Source: Whitmania pigra
Lineage: Eukaryota; Annelida; Clitellata; Hirudinida; Haemopidae
Length of the DNA stretch: 64,000 nucleotides
Direction of reading: 5' to 3'
Assembly: GCA_021613335.1 (NCBI GenBank)
Contig: JAJTWR010000287.1
Span: 26,001 to 90,000, forward strand
Below the pieces are notes generated by a model. That model was not told where the DNA came from and searched no databases. It saw nothing but the letters and a program-made list of their open reading frames with translations. Position 1 is the stretch's first letter. Every line of letters starts with the position of its first letter. Positions 51,777-64,000 of the stretch are shown here, piece by piece. Made by a program: the position numbers and the translations under genes.

Positions 51777-54700
51777 TTAGTAAATTATTCTCAACAAGAT
51801 ATAGGTAAACTCTGCCCACTCGTTGCTTTTTATTTGTTCGACGATCCTTCCCTTCATCCCTGCATTGCTTCCAGCAGCCTTGAACTTCTGCCTGAGATCC
51901 TCATTGAGTGCTCGAACTCCCTTGACATTGTGGAAAAGATGGATGCTCTTCTGACCTGCCGAGCCCAGCAGGAGGTTGTTGGAGCTGAATTCCACGGCGG
52001 TCGCACCACCTGTGGAATGTTGAATGACAGTTTATAACATGTTTAACCGATATTTTTTGGCAGTTTAACAGAATGGTTGAAGAAAGTTGTATTACAACAA
52101 TTAATATAATTCACCATAATCGCTACCACCACCATCATCATCGTCATAATCACCATCACACCTATCATGACCACCCACCTGCATGAACATCTGCTATCTT
52201 CTCATACTCTTCCTCATGGACGCTGTACATGTAGACATGACTACCATTGGCTATTGCTACCGAAAGGCCATTGGGTGATAAGGCGATGAGGGAGGAGTCG
52301 GTCAGGTGGTCGCACGACCAGGTGCGGATCAACTTCGGGTCCTGCCGGTTCTTGTAGTCCACTGGTGTAATTATTAATTATTGGTTGTTGAAACACATTG
52401 TAACTATATATTGTGACATACGAAAAAGGTCAATGCATTATTATCAAGAGTTGTTATGTCATTAAATGTAATTATCAGCCTTTATGAAATGTCTGCATGT
52501 TTCAGACTCACCATTGGTGTCCCACAGCTTCCATGTCCCATCGTTGGCAACGGTGGCCACCCTGGAAGTAAAATAATATTACATATTACACATTTATTAA
52601 TTTGAACTTATAATTATAATTGTAATAATATCGATTATTATTTCAATAATAACAATTATTTCAACATTGGTTAAAAAAATACCTTCAATATATCCAGATA
52701 ACTAATAACAACTGCACTTCACAACCAAACCATTCTTCCACCACGGAAACCGACTCACCTGGAAGAGTCAGCATTGAATGCGAACGAGTAGACGGAGGAC
52801 TTGTGTCCACCAAGCTGGAAGGCCTTCACCACCTCTTTGAACTCACCGCCCTTCGAGAAAGAAACTTCCCATACTTTCACCTCTGGAGTGAAACCTGATG
52901 GAAAGGAATTATTTCAAAAATATTTATGATGATGAAGATGATGGTAATTTCAGCTGTGTTGATGATGATGTCATAATTCATTTCCATCCTGAGGCTGAAT
53001 GGAGATATCGATCGAGTTTTATCGTAATTGTGTTTTGTTTTATGATCGAAAAAATGTGAATGGTTTATATGCAATAATAACAATAATAATAATAACGATA
53101 TTAAACTGATTAGCCGAAGTAGTTGTGCATATCATTGTTACTCATTTAATTAATGCATCATCAATCCAACTCCTAACTTTAAAGAATGTAATTAATAATT
53201 CATTCAATAAACTAATTAAAATCAATCCATATTAACTTATTATAATTATTTAAAAATTAATTGGAATAAACAGTTGAGGAAGTAAGCTTCAACACAACCC
53301 ACCTGAGCAAGCCACGAACCTCCCACAAGGAGAAACAGCACCTTGGTTGTGATGGACCTGGTTGCTGTTGAAACTGTCCAACATGTTTCCTGTAATTAGT
53401 GATGATGGTGATTATTATGTTATTATTACCATTTTATTGTTACAAATGTTTACAATAACCTACAATGAACGATGATAATAATAATTATTATTATTATATT
53501 ATAAATGTTTCCTATTATTAGCCTGGCACTGCTTATGCTGAAATGGAATATTTTGTGTGAAAATTTTTAATATTTATTTAAGCAATCAAAAATCATTTAA
53601 AATGTGATTCAATCAATTAATTAAGTATTAATGGATTTAAAAATTTAATATCGTTCTACCCAAGTAATAAGTAGAATGCTTTCATGAGAATTTATAAAAA
53701 ACACTCTAACAAAAAAATAATAGGAGATTTTTTTAATTTCACTTTAAAATGACAATAAATTAATAATTAAACAATGACAAGATTATTATAATGCATACAA
53801 AATATGATCAGCAACTAGCCTTTGAGATCCCATATCTTGATGACAGTGTTCTTCCTGTAGCAGGTCATAATGAAGCCATTGATGGAAATACCAAGGCACA
53901 AGACCTCGTCGCTGTCTTTCTGTAACAGTCAGTCATTCATATATTTTCAGTCAATATATTTTTTGTATTTAAAGACAAGTTTTATATTATTCTAAATATT
54001 TGTATTATTTATGATACAGCTTATACGTTGTCAACATCATTTTACTACACATATCTCTGTATTTTAAACCATATTTTGCAAAGTTGTTATTAGCACTAAT
54101 TATCATAAAATCATTATCATAACATCGAAAATGATTGCCACCTCGGGAAAGTCAAATCCCGCCTCAATCTTCTCACTGGAGCCTTCATTCTTCTTCTGAA
54201 TCTTGTAAACCCTCACAGTACCAGCTGAGTACAGTGTGGCCAGGAAAGCCCTTGGAATAAAAATTCAATATCAAATGATCATGATTATAATATTATAATT
54301 AATAGAATACGATTACTAAATATTTAACAATTAATAAAAATAATAAAGTGTACTAACTGCAATTAATAATTCAGATTAATAAATTTGTTCTTATAAAAAT
54401 TAAATAAAAATAACTTGTTGTCTGGACTGAAGCAAATCCTTGTGGCATGGTCATACAAAACGTTCACTCTCAGGAACCTGATGTGGTATCATTATATATT
54501 TTTTTTTTTAATTTTATTTTATTCCAAAAATAAAGTTATAAGTTGTATCTTAATTTATAACTTAAGATGACCAAGTCACAAACAGTCACAAGATTGCTTA
54601 TAATACAGATTTATATTGATTTATTCACAGAGGTGTAAACAAATTTATTTATTAAAATAATTAACTGCATTATGATAAACATTGCTAACATGTTTATATC

Positions 54701-55544
54701 TGGTGCCAGTATGCAACATAAAGCAATGTTTAAATGTTAAGCTTCATTAATCCATAATTAAATGCCATTGATTGGTAAACCAACTTGCTGGAATTGCTCA
54801 GATATTCCTTCAAGTACCACAGGTAAATTGTTCGATCTTCAAACATGTTTTTACATTAAATTTCTTCTTAAATGTATTTTATTAAAAAATATCCATTTTA
54901 TCATTTTAGATATAAAGGAATTTGATAACATGAATTCAGAAATGTTTAAAAGCAATCTTAAACTTAAAAGAAGCTGCATAAAGACATACCATCTGCACAG
55001 GAGACAAGATATTTCCCATTGGAGCTAAAGCTCATTCCAGATATGTCGCCTGTGTGAGCCTTCAAGGAGGCTGCCAACCATTGGTGACTGAACTTAGTTT
55101 TGGAAGCCTCTTTACCTCTGCCCTCAAAGTGGCCTTTCTGTGACTTGACAGAGTTAATTCCAGACGCCTGCTTTTCTGGGAAATCATCTGTAACCTTTGT
55201 TTCAACTGCCAAGACAATGTAAAGATATGATTAATAAAAATATAATCCACAAAACCTTTGGCCAAAATATTAGTTGGTTAACTTAAAAACATTTATAAGT
55301 ATCACGAGACTAGAATGAGTGTAAACTCATGGCGTTTTAATCTTTTTAGCCAACAGGTTAAATCATGAAAAAATGTGTTAATATCTTAAAAGTGATTCTT
55401 ACCTTCCGCTTGAGGGCTAGCAAAAAAAGATTTTATGAATCCCAACAGGTTGGATAGGTAGGAGATGGCAAATATAACAATCGCAGTCGTTGCAAGAACA
55501 CCAAAAACGGCTGCTTGGGAAATTGAATTTTGGGTTTCCTCCAT
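51777..55544 (-). CDS. TBL2: Transducin beta-like 2, WD40 repeat protein of the ER
   Basis: Eleven minus-strand exons: 55403-55544, 54990-55205, 54785-54836, 54415-54477, 54142-54250, 53820-53919, 53303-53389, 52759-52894, 52512-52561, 52179-52361 and 51777-52009, giving 456 residues (human 447). The N-terminus holds a hydrophobic anchor (AAVFGVLATTAIVIFAI), as in TBL2, which sits in the ER membrane and is linked to PERK signalling. WD blocks include SGMSFSSNGKYLVSCAD then DRTIYLWYLK, VIKIWDLKG, GAVSPCGRFVACSG, VYSFAFNADSSR, ATVANDGTWKLWDT and AVEFSSNNLLLGSAGQKSIHLFHN, followed by a C-terminal helix. The intron after 53820 appears to start with GC rather than GT (AAAG/GCTAGT). Everything else is canonical. 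Confidence 0.94.
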
Positions 55545-56323
55545 TGTAAATTCGTAAATTTAAACTTAAATCTGCCTGCAATGTTTTGCAAATCCTTCAA
55601 AAACACTAGAACCCGCGCCCAGTCGTAACAAAATCCCCAAATCCCGTTAACGTGTCAACGTAGAGCGTCTTTATATAATATAATGTCGAGAAATTAATTT
55701 TTCAGAGCTGTCAAACCTTAGAATTAAATTTAGCATATAAACCTAGCAACTAATTTAATAACAGTTTTTCTATTAATTCACAAATAACTCTGTTTTAAGC
55801 GATTTGCCAAACGAAATATACGACGTGTCGTTGCACACCAAACCTATCCAATAGCTACGAACTGTTCCAGAGATCTCCCAATTTCATAAAGCAATCCATT
55901 GCCACCCATTAGCAAGCGAACTTTTGAACAATTTTATCACAATGTCGAACGCTAAGCAGCCTCCATAGAAAGCTTCCCAGAAAATCAGAAACTCAAGAAG
56001 AGATCCATCAAGGTGTTTTAAAATCACAAAAGTTGAATTAAACTAAAAATCAATCATCAATTACTTATTGTTCCAAAACAGGTGACTCCGTTTCATGCAG
56101 CAACAAAGAATGCATTGTAAAAGTCACAACAAGCAACGATGTCATGAAAGTAATTATAATAATTAAATTATACCAGAAAGCACGAGGAATGAAGAATTTC
56201 TTAATCGATAAAAAACAAGTAAAAACTCAAAAAGAGGTTCTCTTGAAAACAAGTGACACTTGTCGCTGCCCACCTCCGAATGAAAGAAACAACATCGTGG
56301 AGATGACAACATGACACAAGGAT
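55545..56323. other. Intergenic, TBL2 upstream region and EIF3G-A 3' flank
   Basis: Head-to-tail spacer between two minus-strand genes. No ORF, RNA gene or repeat recognised. Confidence 0.45.
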
Positions 56324-59300
56324 TCAACTGGGACTTGGCCTAGAATAAAAAACATACAATTAACCAATCAGAAGTTAATTAATAAATATGACATAATAAA
56401 ATGGATAATATTTATTAGTGGACATTATTATTTTTCAATTTTGCAGAACATCAGCCAAACTTAATAATTATAATTATACAAACTGGAAGTGATGTATTTT
56501 TAGTAGCTTGTTTTAATAGGCTTATCAGATTATTATAATTTGTTATTTAGTAAAACCATCCATATCCACTAATGATTAACAGCAAAAATAATTTAATTAA
56601 TTACTTGGCCCACTCCACATTTAGGATGAGGTGATCGTAACCATAACCAGACACTCCTTTTATTGCTCTGGCTGCATCTTCTCTATGGTGGAAGTTGATG
56701 AATGCAAAACCCTAAAATTAGCATCCATTAAATTATATTATTAATTCATCGAATTATATTATTAATTCATCGAATTATATTATTAATTCATCGAATTATA
56801 TTATTAATTCATCGAATTATATTATTAATTCATCGAATTATATTATTAATTCATCGAATTATATTATTAATTCATCGAATTATAATATTAATTCATCGAA
56901 TTATATTATTAATTCATCGAATTATAATATTAATTCATCGAATTATATTATTAATTCATCGAATTATATTATTAATTCATCGAATTATATTATTAATTCA
57001 TCGAATTATATTATTAATTCATTGAAATGACTGATTGATCAAATAAAGCATGAAAAGCAAACACAACAGTTGACTTCCAAGAAAAAAATAAAATCAACCA
57101 TCCATCCATCTTATAATTACCACCATCCATCCATCAATCCAGATTAACCTTCCATAATTGATTTATCCGACTACCACCATCCATCAAGCCTGCCACAAGC
57201 CCACCTTAGACTGCCCTGAAGCTTTGTCCTTTGCAAGGAAAATCCTTGATATGAGACCAAAAGGTCTGAAGAGTTCTTGAAGATCACTCTCTCTCGTGTC
57301 CTCCGATAGGTTGGTCACTCGTATGGTGGCAGCATCATCTAGTCGAGATATTGAGATTCAGATTTTTTAATTAATTTTAAGGCTGCATGTTTAATCAAAA
57401 AAATTAGCTTCTATTAATCGATCGAGAAAATTTCAATCTTTCACAGATTTTCCTTAATCAATTTATGTTCATTTCTAAACAGGAGATTAGTGAATATGAA
57501 TTTCAATTTCAGTAATAAATTATTGTTATTGCTGTCAAAATTAGATTTTGAGAATATATTGATGACTGGTTATTTTCTATGCAAAAGCATCTAGAACACT
57601 GGCATTTACGATGCAAGCATAATGCTAAACATTATGAGATGTAAATGAGATGAAATGAGAGAAAAAGTTGAAACTTCTCCCAAACTAATAAACAACCTCT
57701 CATTAAAAATAATCCTTAATTCATTTGGAACATCCCCACCTCGAGACAACAACACAACCATTTCCACCCACCTCCCCGGCTCCTCACGGACATGGACTCC
57801 CCCTTCTTGTTACCCCCCTCCCTCATGCTCGGGGGTATGTACTTCCCTGGCTTTTGGGCAGACGACTGTCCGCTGGAGCTGGAGAGTTGATGGGCAGGCT
57901 GCTCTTCCTTCTTGACTTCGGGGTTCGACTCCTGGAGAGGTACCAGGGAGTCTTTATAGGGACACTTGGTGGTCCAGTGGTCCCCCTTGCATATGCGGCA
58001 CATGACCATCTTCCCCTTCAACTTGCTCAGCGGGTCGTCGTCTTGGTCAGCCAACTGCAGAGTGACAAAGTGGAAAGGTTGATTAAGGTTCACAGGAATG
58101 ATGATGATGATGATGGTAGTGATGATGACGGTGATGGCAGTGGCTGTGGTGATGAATAAAAGGTTCCCAGCTTAAAGCACAGAGTTTCACACAAATGAGT
58201 TTGTTGCAATCATTACTACCCGTACTATCACATTCATTGATCTGTTTACAAAGATGGTAACTTTGCTTATAACGACTCTTCTAGTGATGATTGTGATGAT
58301 AATGATGGCGCTAGTGGTGGTGGTGATGATGATGTACTTCTTTAGAGTGTATGTAGGTGATGCTGATGTCTTCCTCTATTTTCGTGCTGGCAGGATTAGG
58401 ACCAGTCGGATCGTTCTGCATGTCACCAAATTTCTTCCACAACTGGAAATTCAACAAACAAGAGTCGACCATGATTTTTTGCATCAGATGTTAGACAAAC
58501 ATAAATGTTGTGTAGTCATTAGTTTTTGTTGAATTTTGGATTTGATTGCAATTTTTGTTGGAATAAACCTAAGAAACAAAATTAATTGCACAGTATTTGA
58601 ACCTTTCTTCTGGCAATTGTTCTTGAGACTTTGCATGTTTCAACCTTGTAAGTTTTTATGACCTTCAAATAGGATATTTTAGTATATGTGTAAGATGCAG
58701 CCAACAATAATTAGCACTCATTTTAAGAAATGATGGTTTATAATGACATTTAAATTGGACAGACTCACTATCATAAAGCAATTTTTCTATAAGATGTGGA
58801 TTTGGAATGATACTCCGAAAAAAATATTTGTACTTCTTCACCCACCTTCACCTTCTTTCCATCTTCATTAAACTTGAACTCCACCACAGTTTTCAGACCA
58901 GTCTTCTTGTCAAAAATTTCTGATGGTGGGGGAAGCACATCAGTTGGAGACGAAATGCTTCCTGTAGCAACCCACGACCAATTCAAGAATGATTACATTT
59001 AATTACAACAGTTTTAAAAATTAAAAAATGTATTTTTCAATCACATATACCATCCTACGCTAGGTAGTTAATAAAACATCGATCATTTACCATCGTCTCC
59101 CAACTCCACCTGTTCAGCCCAACTCGGTTTTATACTGTAAATTATATTTATTATTAAATTTACATTTACAGCCTTGTTACAATGTCAAACAAATATTTGG
59201 ACTTTATGTTTAACGATGTGAATGATTTTTGATCTATCAAACGCACTTCGACTACAATGCACGATCAAACAACGTAATTTATTGCCAAAAACAGATTGCA

Positions 59301-59384
59301 GAGTACGCCATTCACAAAAAAACAAATGGAAATATGGAATTACTCCTGATCTTTCTGCGAAACTTCCAAAGTTTTCGAAGGCAT
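56324..59384 (-). CDS. EIF3G: Translation initiation factor eIF3 subunit G, copy A (downstream paralog)
   Basis: Nine minus-strand exons: 59344-59384, 59091-59134, 58846-58961, 58603-58662, 58338-58442, 57772-58054, 57205-57338, 56605-56711 and 56324-56339, giving 301 residues. Visible are KPSWAEQVE at the N-terminus, [34 protein letters not shown], the CCHC-type zinc motif [30 protein letters not shown], and a C-terminal RRM with RNP2 [11 protein letters not shown] and RNP1-like [13 protein letters not shown], ending in VEWAKPSPS. eIF3g is part of the eIF3 complex on the 40S subunit.  An intron splits the region that is a single exon in copy B. Its middle region also differs in length from copy B. 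It appears intact. Confidence 0.94.
56740..57030. repeat. 21-bp minisatellite in an EIF3G-A intron
   Basis: Roughly 13-14 head-to-tail copies of the 21-bp unit CGAATTATATTATTAATTCAT. A few carry T to A changes (ATTATAATATT). It lies in the intron between the RRM exons (57205 and 56711). Confidence 0.95.
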
Positions 59385-59609
59385 TTTTGAACGACGCAGT
59401 TCGCCACCAACAGTTATTTATCGGCACCATCGACAAAACAACGCACCTCGTATAGTATCGACTACATACTAAATAGCTCTAAGATCTAAACATTTACTAA
59501 GAGTTCGACATATACAAAAAAAAATGCCACTCCCAAATAACAAGTTCTCAAATCGTTTTATTTTAACAAAATAAATCTTCGTAAATGTTGCTCTTCCACT
59601 GCAGCGGGT
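59385..59609. promoter_or_regulatory. Short spacer between tandem EIF3G genes
   Basis: Only 225 bp separate the stop of copy B from the start of copy A on the minus strand. It must contain the copy B 3' UTR and polyadenylation signal (AATAAA-like motifs near 59565) and the copy A promoter, unless both come from one transcript. Confidence 0.45.
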
Positions 59610-61674
59610 TTATTTGACATTCGGCCTGAAAGCAAAATCATTTGTTAGTATTTTCTAAAGCGACCACTTAAAAAAATGGTGCTTACTTGGCCCACTCCAC
59701 ATTAAGAATGAGATGATCATATCCATATCCTTTCAGCCCCCTAATGGCTTTATCAGCATCTTCCCTTTGATAGTAACTGACGAAGGCATATCCCTACAAA
59801 AGCAAACATTATCAATTATAGATTTCCACAGCTTTTACGCTGACTGAACAACTAATTAGCAAACACTAATAAGCACAAGCATGAAAATGACTTGTAAACA
59901 AAAGACTGACCTTAGATTGTCCTGTCGACTTGTCCTTGGCCAGGAAGATACGAGCGATCGATCCAAAACCTTTGAACAGCTCCTGCAGATCACTTTCCCT
60001 TGTATCCTCAGACAAGTTGGTCACCCTGACAGTGGCATCATCTGGAATGAAAGTGAATTATTATTTGTATTATTATAAATATGAAATTCACACAATTAAA
60101 AATTATATAAATATATATATATATATGTATATATATTGATTATACCTGAAAAGAATAATGCTGCCATGTATGCTATATATATAGTACTTAGAACTTAGAA
60201 CCAAATTCCAACCTCTTCCTTTGGATGCTTGGTTCATGGATTCTCCTCTCCTGTTTCCACCCTCCCTGACGTTCGGAGGTACGTACTTCTGACTGGCGGC
60301 AGCACTGGAAGCGCCAGCACTGGCGCTAGCTTCGGCCTCATCCTTCTTCATCTCCTGAATCGGACCCAGGGTATCCTTGTAGGGGCACTTGGTACTCCAA
60401 TGGTCGCCCTTGCAGAAACGGCACGAGACAGCCTTGCCCTTGAGCTTGTTTCTAGTTTCTTCGTCCTCATCCCCTCCCTGATTTGTAAAAATCATTAAAA
60501 ATCAATAATAATAAACCTAATAATTAATAAGCTCTAGAGGCTTCATACAATGGAGTAGTTTTAAAAGTGTAGTTGGCTGACGAAAGTGGACACTTACAAC
60601 TTCTGAGATGTTGTAGTTGATGCTGATGTCTTCCTCGACTCTCGTGTTGGCAGGGTTCGGACCTGAAGGTTCCTTCGAGCATTCGCCAAACTTCTTCAGT
60701 GCCTGAAGAGGACAAAAGAGTGAAGTTGTTAAGCAGTCGTTAATTTTCGTTTCGACAGTTAAGCAGCACTGAACTTCTCAGAGTTTATGATAAGTATTTC
60801 ATGGTAATGTCGAATTGCAAATGTCAAATTTTTGGGAAGCGTTCAAGAATAAATAAACAAATATCCGACCATTCTTCTGGCAACGGCCTTAGAAACTCTG
60901 TTGACCCTGTAAGTCTTGATGACCTTAACCTTCTTTCCTTGGTCATTGATGGAATACTCTACAACAGTTTTCAACTGGGTGTCCTCATCATAAGTCTCCT
61001 CCTTGGGTGGCAAGCTTGAGGTACTCTCTGCACCTGTATTAATACATGAACATTTGAGCACACTAAATAAAATAAACAATTATATTTTCTATTTTAATGC
61101 AAATACAATCATTATACACTATTCAAATGCACATTCTACAAAATAACTGCATGCCTTATGAATATTTTTCAATCAAACTATTTTGTACAATTTACTTTGG
61201 GAAAGCAAAAGGGGTCTTTATAGTATGTTTAGGTATATTTTAACAGCTATTAGCTTGTTCTAGAGATTCTAAAACAATATTCTTATCTCACAATATTTTA
61301 TGACTTAAATTTGTCCAGTGATAATTTCATTTATAATTGATATAAATAAATACGCAGAAAGTACTTAAAACAACTGTTGAATAAAACAAAGACGGGTCCT
61401 CACCATCATCGAATTCCACTTGTTCCGCCCAGCTTTTTGCATTCCTGCATTACAGCAATTTAGACATCATTTTCGAATTGTTAAATATAATTTTATGTAG
61501 CCATTTCCAGCTAAGCATTCAAAAATTAACAGAGTCAGAACATTCAACAGCATAACAAATGTTACGAGAAGTGCTTTCAAATGACTAGCGGAGTCATTAA
61601 CTGTATTAGGGCTTCAGTTGATTAATTAAATAAACTCAATCTAACTCTTTGTTTTCTGCAAGTCCCTTAGTCAT
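59610..61674 (-). CDS. EIF3G: Translation initiation factor eIF3 subunit G, copy B (upstream paralog)
   Basis: Eight minus-strand exons: 61646-61674, 61404-61444, 60870-61033, 60598-60702, 60213-60477, 59911-60041, 59687-59793 and 59610-59625, giving 285 residues. It shares with copy A the N-terminal SWAEQVEF block, the KTVVEYSINDQGKKVKVIKTY and VSKAVARRM segment, KKFGECSKEPSGPNPA, the zinc motif CRFCKGDHWSTKCPYKD, QKYVPPNVREGGNRRGESM, and the RRM ([33 protein letters not shown]). The linker after the zinc motif is Ala/Ser-rich here but Gln/Ser-rich in A. Both copies keep every family landmark, so neither looks like a pseudogene. Which copy supplies the core eIF3 subunit cannot be told from the sequence. 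Confidence 0.94.
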
Positions 61675-63152
61675 GTTGAATTATTTGGCAGCAATAAACC
61701 CAAATGCAAAACGATAATCGAGAAAGTTTAATATGTTTTTACAACGTGACTCAAAGATACGAGACGCTTGTGTTAATAAAATAAAAACTGTTTATTACAT
61801 CGCAGTGCTTTAAATTAAAATTTTTACAATAAAATTTGTATTTTAAATTAATTAATTTTTAAATTTGTACATTAGTAATTAAATTTTGCCGAGTAGTCTC
61901 CCTACATAAATATAAATTTGCGCAAAACACTACGTATCCAATGCAACACATTTTCCTAACAATTTTAGCCTGATATAAGGTGAAGTGATGACAATGTTAT
62001 CGCCTTAATTTTAAGTAACAGGTTGGATCCAAATAAAGGCACAAACGATGATACCTTAAATGTGAAATAGTTTAACGGACTAACTTTAAATAGTTTAAAT
62101 TTGCCTTGATGGAAAGATTTTTGATGTAACACTTTTATGTTTGTTATTATGATCAATAATTTTTTTGGAAAATAGTCCATTACCTTAGCTGTTATTTATT
62201 AATCAACAAATCTTGCCTCACTTATTTAGTTCAGAGTTTGCTTATGTATAAAGTTATATGTGGATATTGAAGTCCAAATACATTAAGATCCATTCCATAA
62301 CTAAATAACTGGGGCAGCCCTAAAAAATATCGTTTAGATTTTTCGCCTCACTTCATAAAGCTATTCGAAACTATTCTTCTGGTAAAATCCCTGATGATGC
62401 ATCATTGAATACTGACCGATTGACAGTTGCATATTATTGTTATTATGCTATATTATGAATTATAAACTTTATGTCTTATTATGATTTATTATTTCACTTT
62501 AATTAGCACAAAGTTAGTTTCGAAATGCTTATAAAATCCAAAGTCTAAGGTTTAATCCGCTTTCCCCGCCAAACTTATTAAGATGTAGCCATAATTAATA
62601 TTTAAAAATGTGTTCTCATTTGCCAGCCCTAGCTTGCATGCTTTCAAGAACAGATTATCAGATGTTAAATCACATATAAATCTGTATATTTTATTTAAAG
62701 TTAAATTAATAATTTAATTTTTTAATCTCAGATCGTGGAATACAATGCAACAGCAAGACCGTTTGGTCTAATTAGCCAAAAAGTGGAGGACTTGTTGCTG
62801 TTGACGTTGCTAAGTCTAACAAGGATCATTCTCTGGTTAAGTGAAACTAAACAACAAAAAATACTAAAAACCTGGAGAAACCTCCAAAAAAATGTTTACA
62901 AATTAATTGATAAGTTGAAAATTTAATATTCTGCGATTAATGCGTATAATGTGAATTATTAAACGATTGCAAATAAACCCTAGACTCCCCAATGGTAAAC
63001 CTAGTCGGAATACTTAAAACAAAGGATATGAATAACGATTCACAGATGGAACAAAATCTTAATTTTTTTTTGATCCATCGTACATTTTCATTTGGAGGCA
63101 ATTTACAACGCATTTCTCCTCATTTCGGTGCATCCGTTGAAAGCTGAAAACT
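61675..63152. other. Intergenic, no gene recognised
   Basis: AT-rich. At 62730-62850 (plus) there is a block with more coding-like composition, open in two frames that read RPFGLISQKVED and GLVAVDVAKSNKDHSLVK. It may be a broken or non-coding remnant; I could not connect it to a gene. Confidence 0.35.
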
Positions 63153-63995
63153 TCATAAATTGACGGATCCATTTTCCTCGGATCTCGCGAGACTTGAAAA
63201 GGACTTTTCGGCAGAATTCGTTTCGAACGCATCATCGACCAGTGTCGAGTCGACCTCGGCTTGCGGCGTCGATGCGTTGCCCGTCTGCGCGGCCGCATCG
63301 CTGACGTTTGGGTGCAGCTGCGGGCACTGGTAAAGACCCTGGGAGAACGGATGATGGTGGTAGAGGTTTTGAGGATGGTGGTGGTGAGAATAATAGGGAG
63401 GCGGCGGCGGAGGAGGTACATCATCTCTGGCAGGGTAGGGAATGTAATTGAGTGGAAGAGGTTGACAGTTGAACTGCTGGGGGTAGCAGAAGTTGTACTC
63501 GCAGCCGACCCTGAATCCGAAGTCTACGGCAGCATCAGCAGCAGTTGAGGCGACTGACGTCAGTAGCGACAGATCGTTTCCGCCGTTCCCAAGTCCTCCG
63601 CTCGCGTTTTCGCCCGCCAAAGGCAACGCTTGAACGACCGATCTGCCTAATTTTCTGTGACTGGAAATCTGGATGGGTGCATAATCGTGGGGATTCAAAT
63701 GGTGCGGGGGAAGGTATGGATGGGCGTATCGACCGTGGTGCTGATAAGAGGGATGGTAGTGATGGTTATGACGATAAAAGGAAGCGGCTGCCGGAGAATA
63801 GTAGCCCGTCTGGAGGTAGAGATGATGATGATGGTGATTGTGGGCAGCTGGAGGTCCCGTAGAATGATGATGGGGATAGCAGTACGGGGGTCGACCTATG
63901 GTCGGGGTGTTGAGAGAGGTGAGGGTCGAAGTGAACCTCAGGTGATTGAACTGAGAGGAATGTTTGGTGGAGGAGTTTAATCGGCCAGTCTCCAT
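63153..63995 (-). CDS. His/Pro/Tyr-rich protein of unknown function (possibly 5'-truncated by window edge)
   Basis: A 280-codon minus-strand frame runs from an ATG at 63995 to a stop at 63153, with clearly higher GC than its flanks. The sequence is rich in His, Pro and Tyr (HNHHHHHLYLQTGYYSP, PPPPPPPYYSHHHHPQNLYHHHP) with an Ala-rich middle (SVASTAADAAVDFG) and an acidic Ser-rich tail. Such tracts are typical of disordered regions of developmental transcription factors, but no DNA-binding domain is in view. Only five bases precede the ATG in the window, so the true start and any upstream exons may lie outside. Confidence 0.6.
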   Translation of the reverse strand: METGRLNSSTKHSSQFNHLRFTSTLTSLNTPTIGRPPYCYPHHHSTGPPAAHNHHHHHLYLQTGYYSPAAASFYRHNHHYHPSYQHHGRYAHPYLPPHHLNPHDYAPIQISSHRKLGRSVVQALPLAGENASGGLGNGGNDLSLLTSVASTAADAAVDFGFRVGCEYNFCYPQQFNCQPLPLNYIPYPARDDVPPPPPPPYYSHHHHPQNLYHHHPFSQGLYQCPQLHPNVSDAAAQTGNASTPQAEVDSTLVDDAFETNSAEKSFSSLARSEENGSVNL

Positions 63996-64000
63996 TCTCT

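Noticed and set aside
57725..58159. 144-codon plus-strand ORF
   Set aside because: Antisense shadow of EIF3G-A exon 6, which has the zinc motif on the minus strand.
62735..62926. 63-codon plus-strand [15 protein letters not shown]
   Set aside because: Possible coding remnant with two competing frames; no clear start, splice partners or family, so not called as a gene.

Overview
The window is AT-rich (I estimate about 30% GC), intron-dense nuclear DNA from an invertebrate animal. Spliceosomal GT-AG introns, a secreted lectin with tandem fucolectin/F5-8C-type (FTP) modules, LDL-receptor class A (LDLa) modules, a membrane guanylyl cyclase and SAP-domain Gag debris suggest a metazoan, plausibly a lophotrochozoan such as an annelid or leech. 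The sequence alone does not fix the species. I built the exon models by hand by matching splice phase and open frame. For every gene called complete, the exon lengths sum to a multiple of three.

Layout. 0.9-8.2 kb (minus): an LDLa-SRCR-chymotrypsin-fold protease and, just upstream, a secreted protein with two FTP lectin domains. A SAP/Gag-LTR fragment sits inside a protease intron. 9.3-11.1 kb: a foldback element carrying a broken LINE endonuclease, then a decayed protease copy. 12.5-14.3 kb (plus): 3' exons of a Gln-rich protein. 15.7-19.0 kb (plus): GDP-L-fucose synthase. 21.0-30.0 kb (plus): two adjacent genes made almost entirely of tiny phase-1 exons (15-60 nt) behind a signal-peptide exon. 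31.6-33.9 kb (plus): a secreted protein of seven LDLa modules. 34.6-36.3 kb (plus): prostaglandin E synthase 2. 36.5-41.6 kb (minus): RECQL5 helicase. 42.0-50.7 kb (plus): a natriuretic-peptide-receptor-like guanylyl cyclase. 51.8-55.5 kb (minus): TBL2. 56.3-61.7 kb (minus): two tandem EIF3G genes. 63.2-64.0 kb (minus): a His/Pro/Tyr-rich ORF running to the window edge.

The most unusual content is the micro-exon gene pair at 21.0-30.0 kb. Both predicted precursors are about 145 residues. Both start with a 52-nt signal-peptide exon and end with a phase-2 intron before a short terminal exon. Nearly all internal exons are symmetric phase 1-1, so almost any exon subset keeps the frame. In the first gene, five exons of 36 nt lie at an exact 253-bp spacing, with the introns alternating between two types (a 506-bp dimer), which indicates recent amplification. 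This resembles the micro-exon genes (MEGs) known from schistosomes, here in a genome whose identity I cannot confirm.

Most of the remaining genes are ordinary housekeeping or signalling genes and are functionally unrelated to each other. Repeats include a three-copy dispersed element with an RNA-polymerase-III-like box, (ATT)n tracts, a 21-bp minisatellite and two small inverted-repeat elements.
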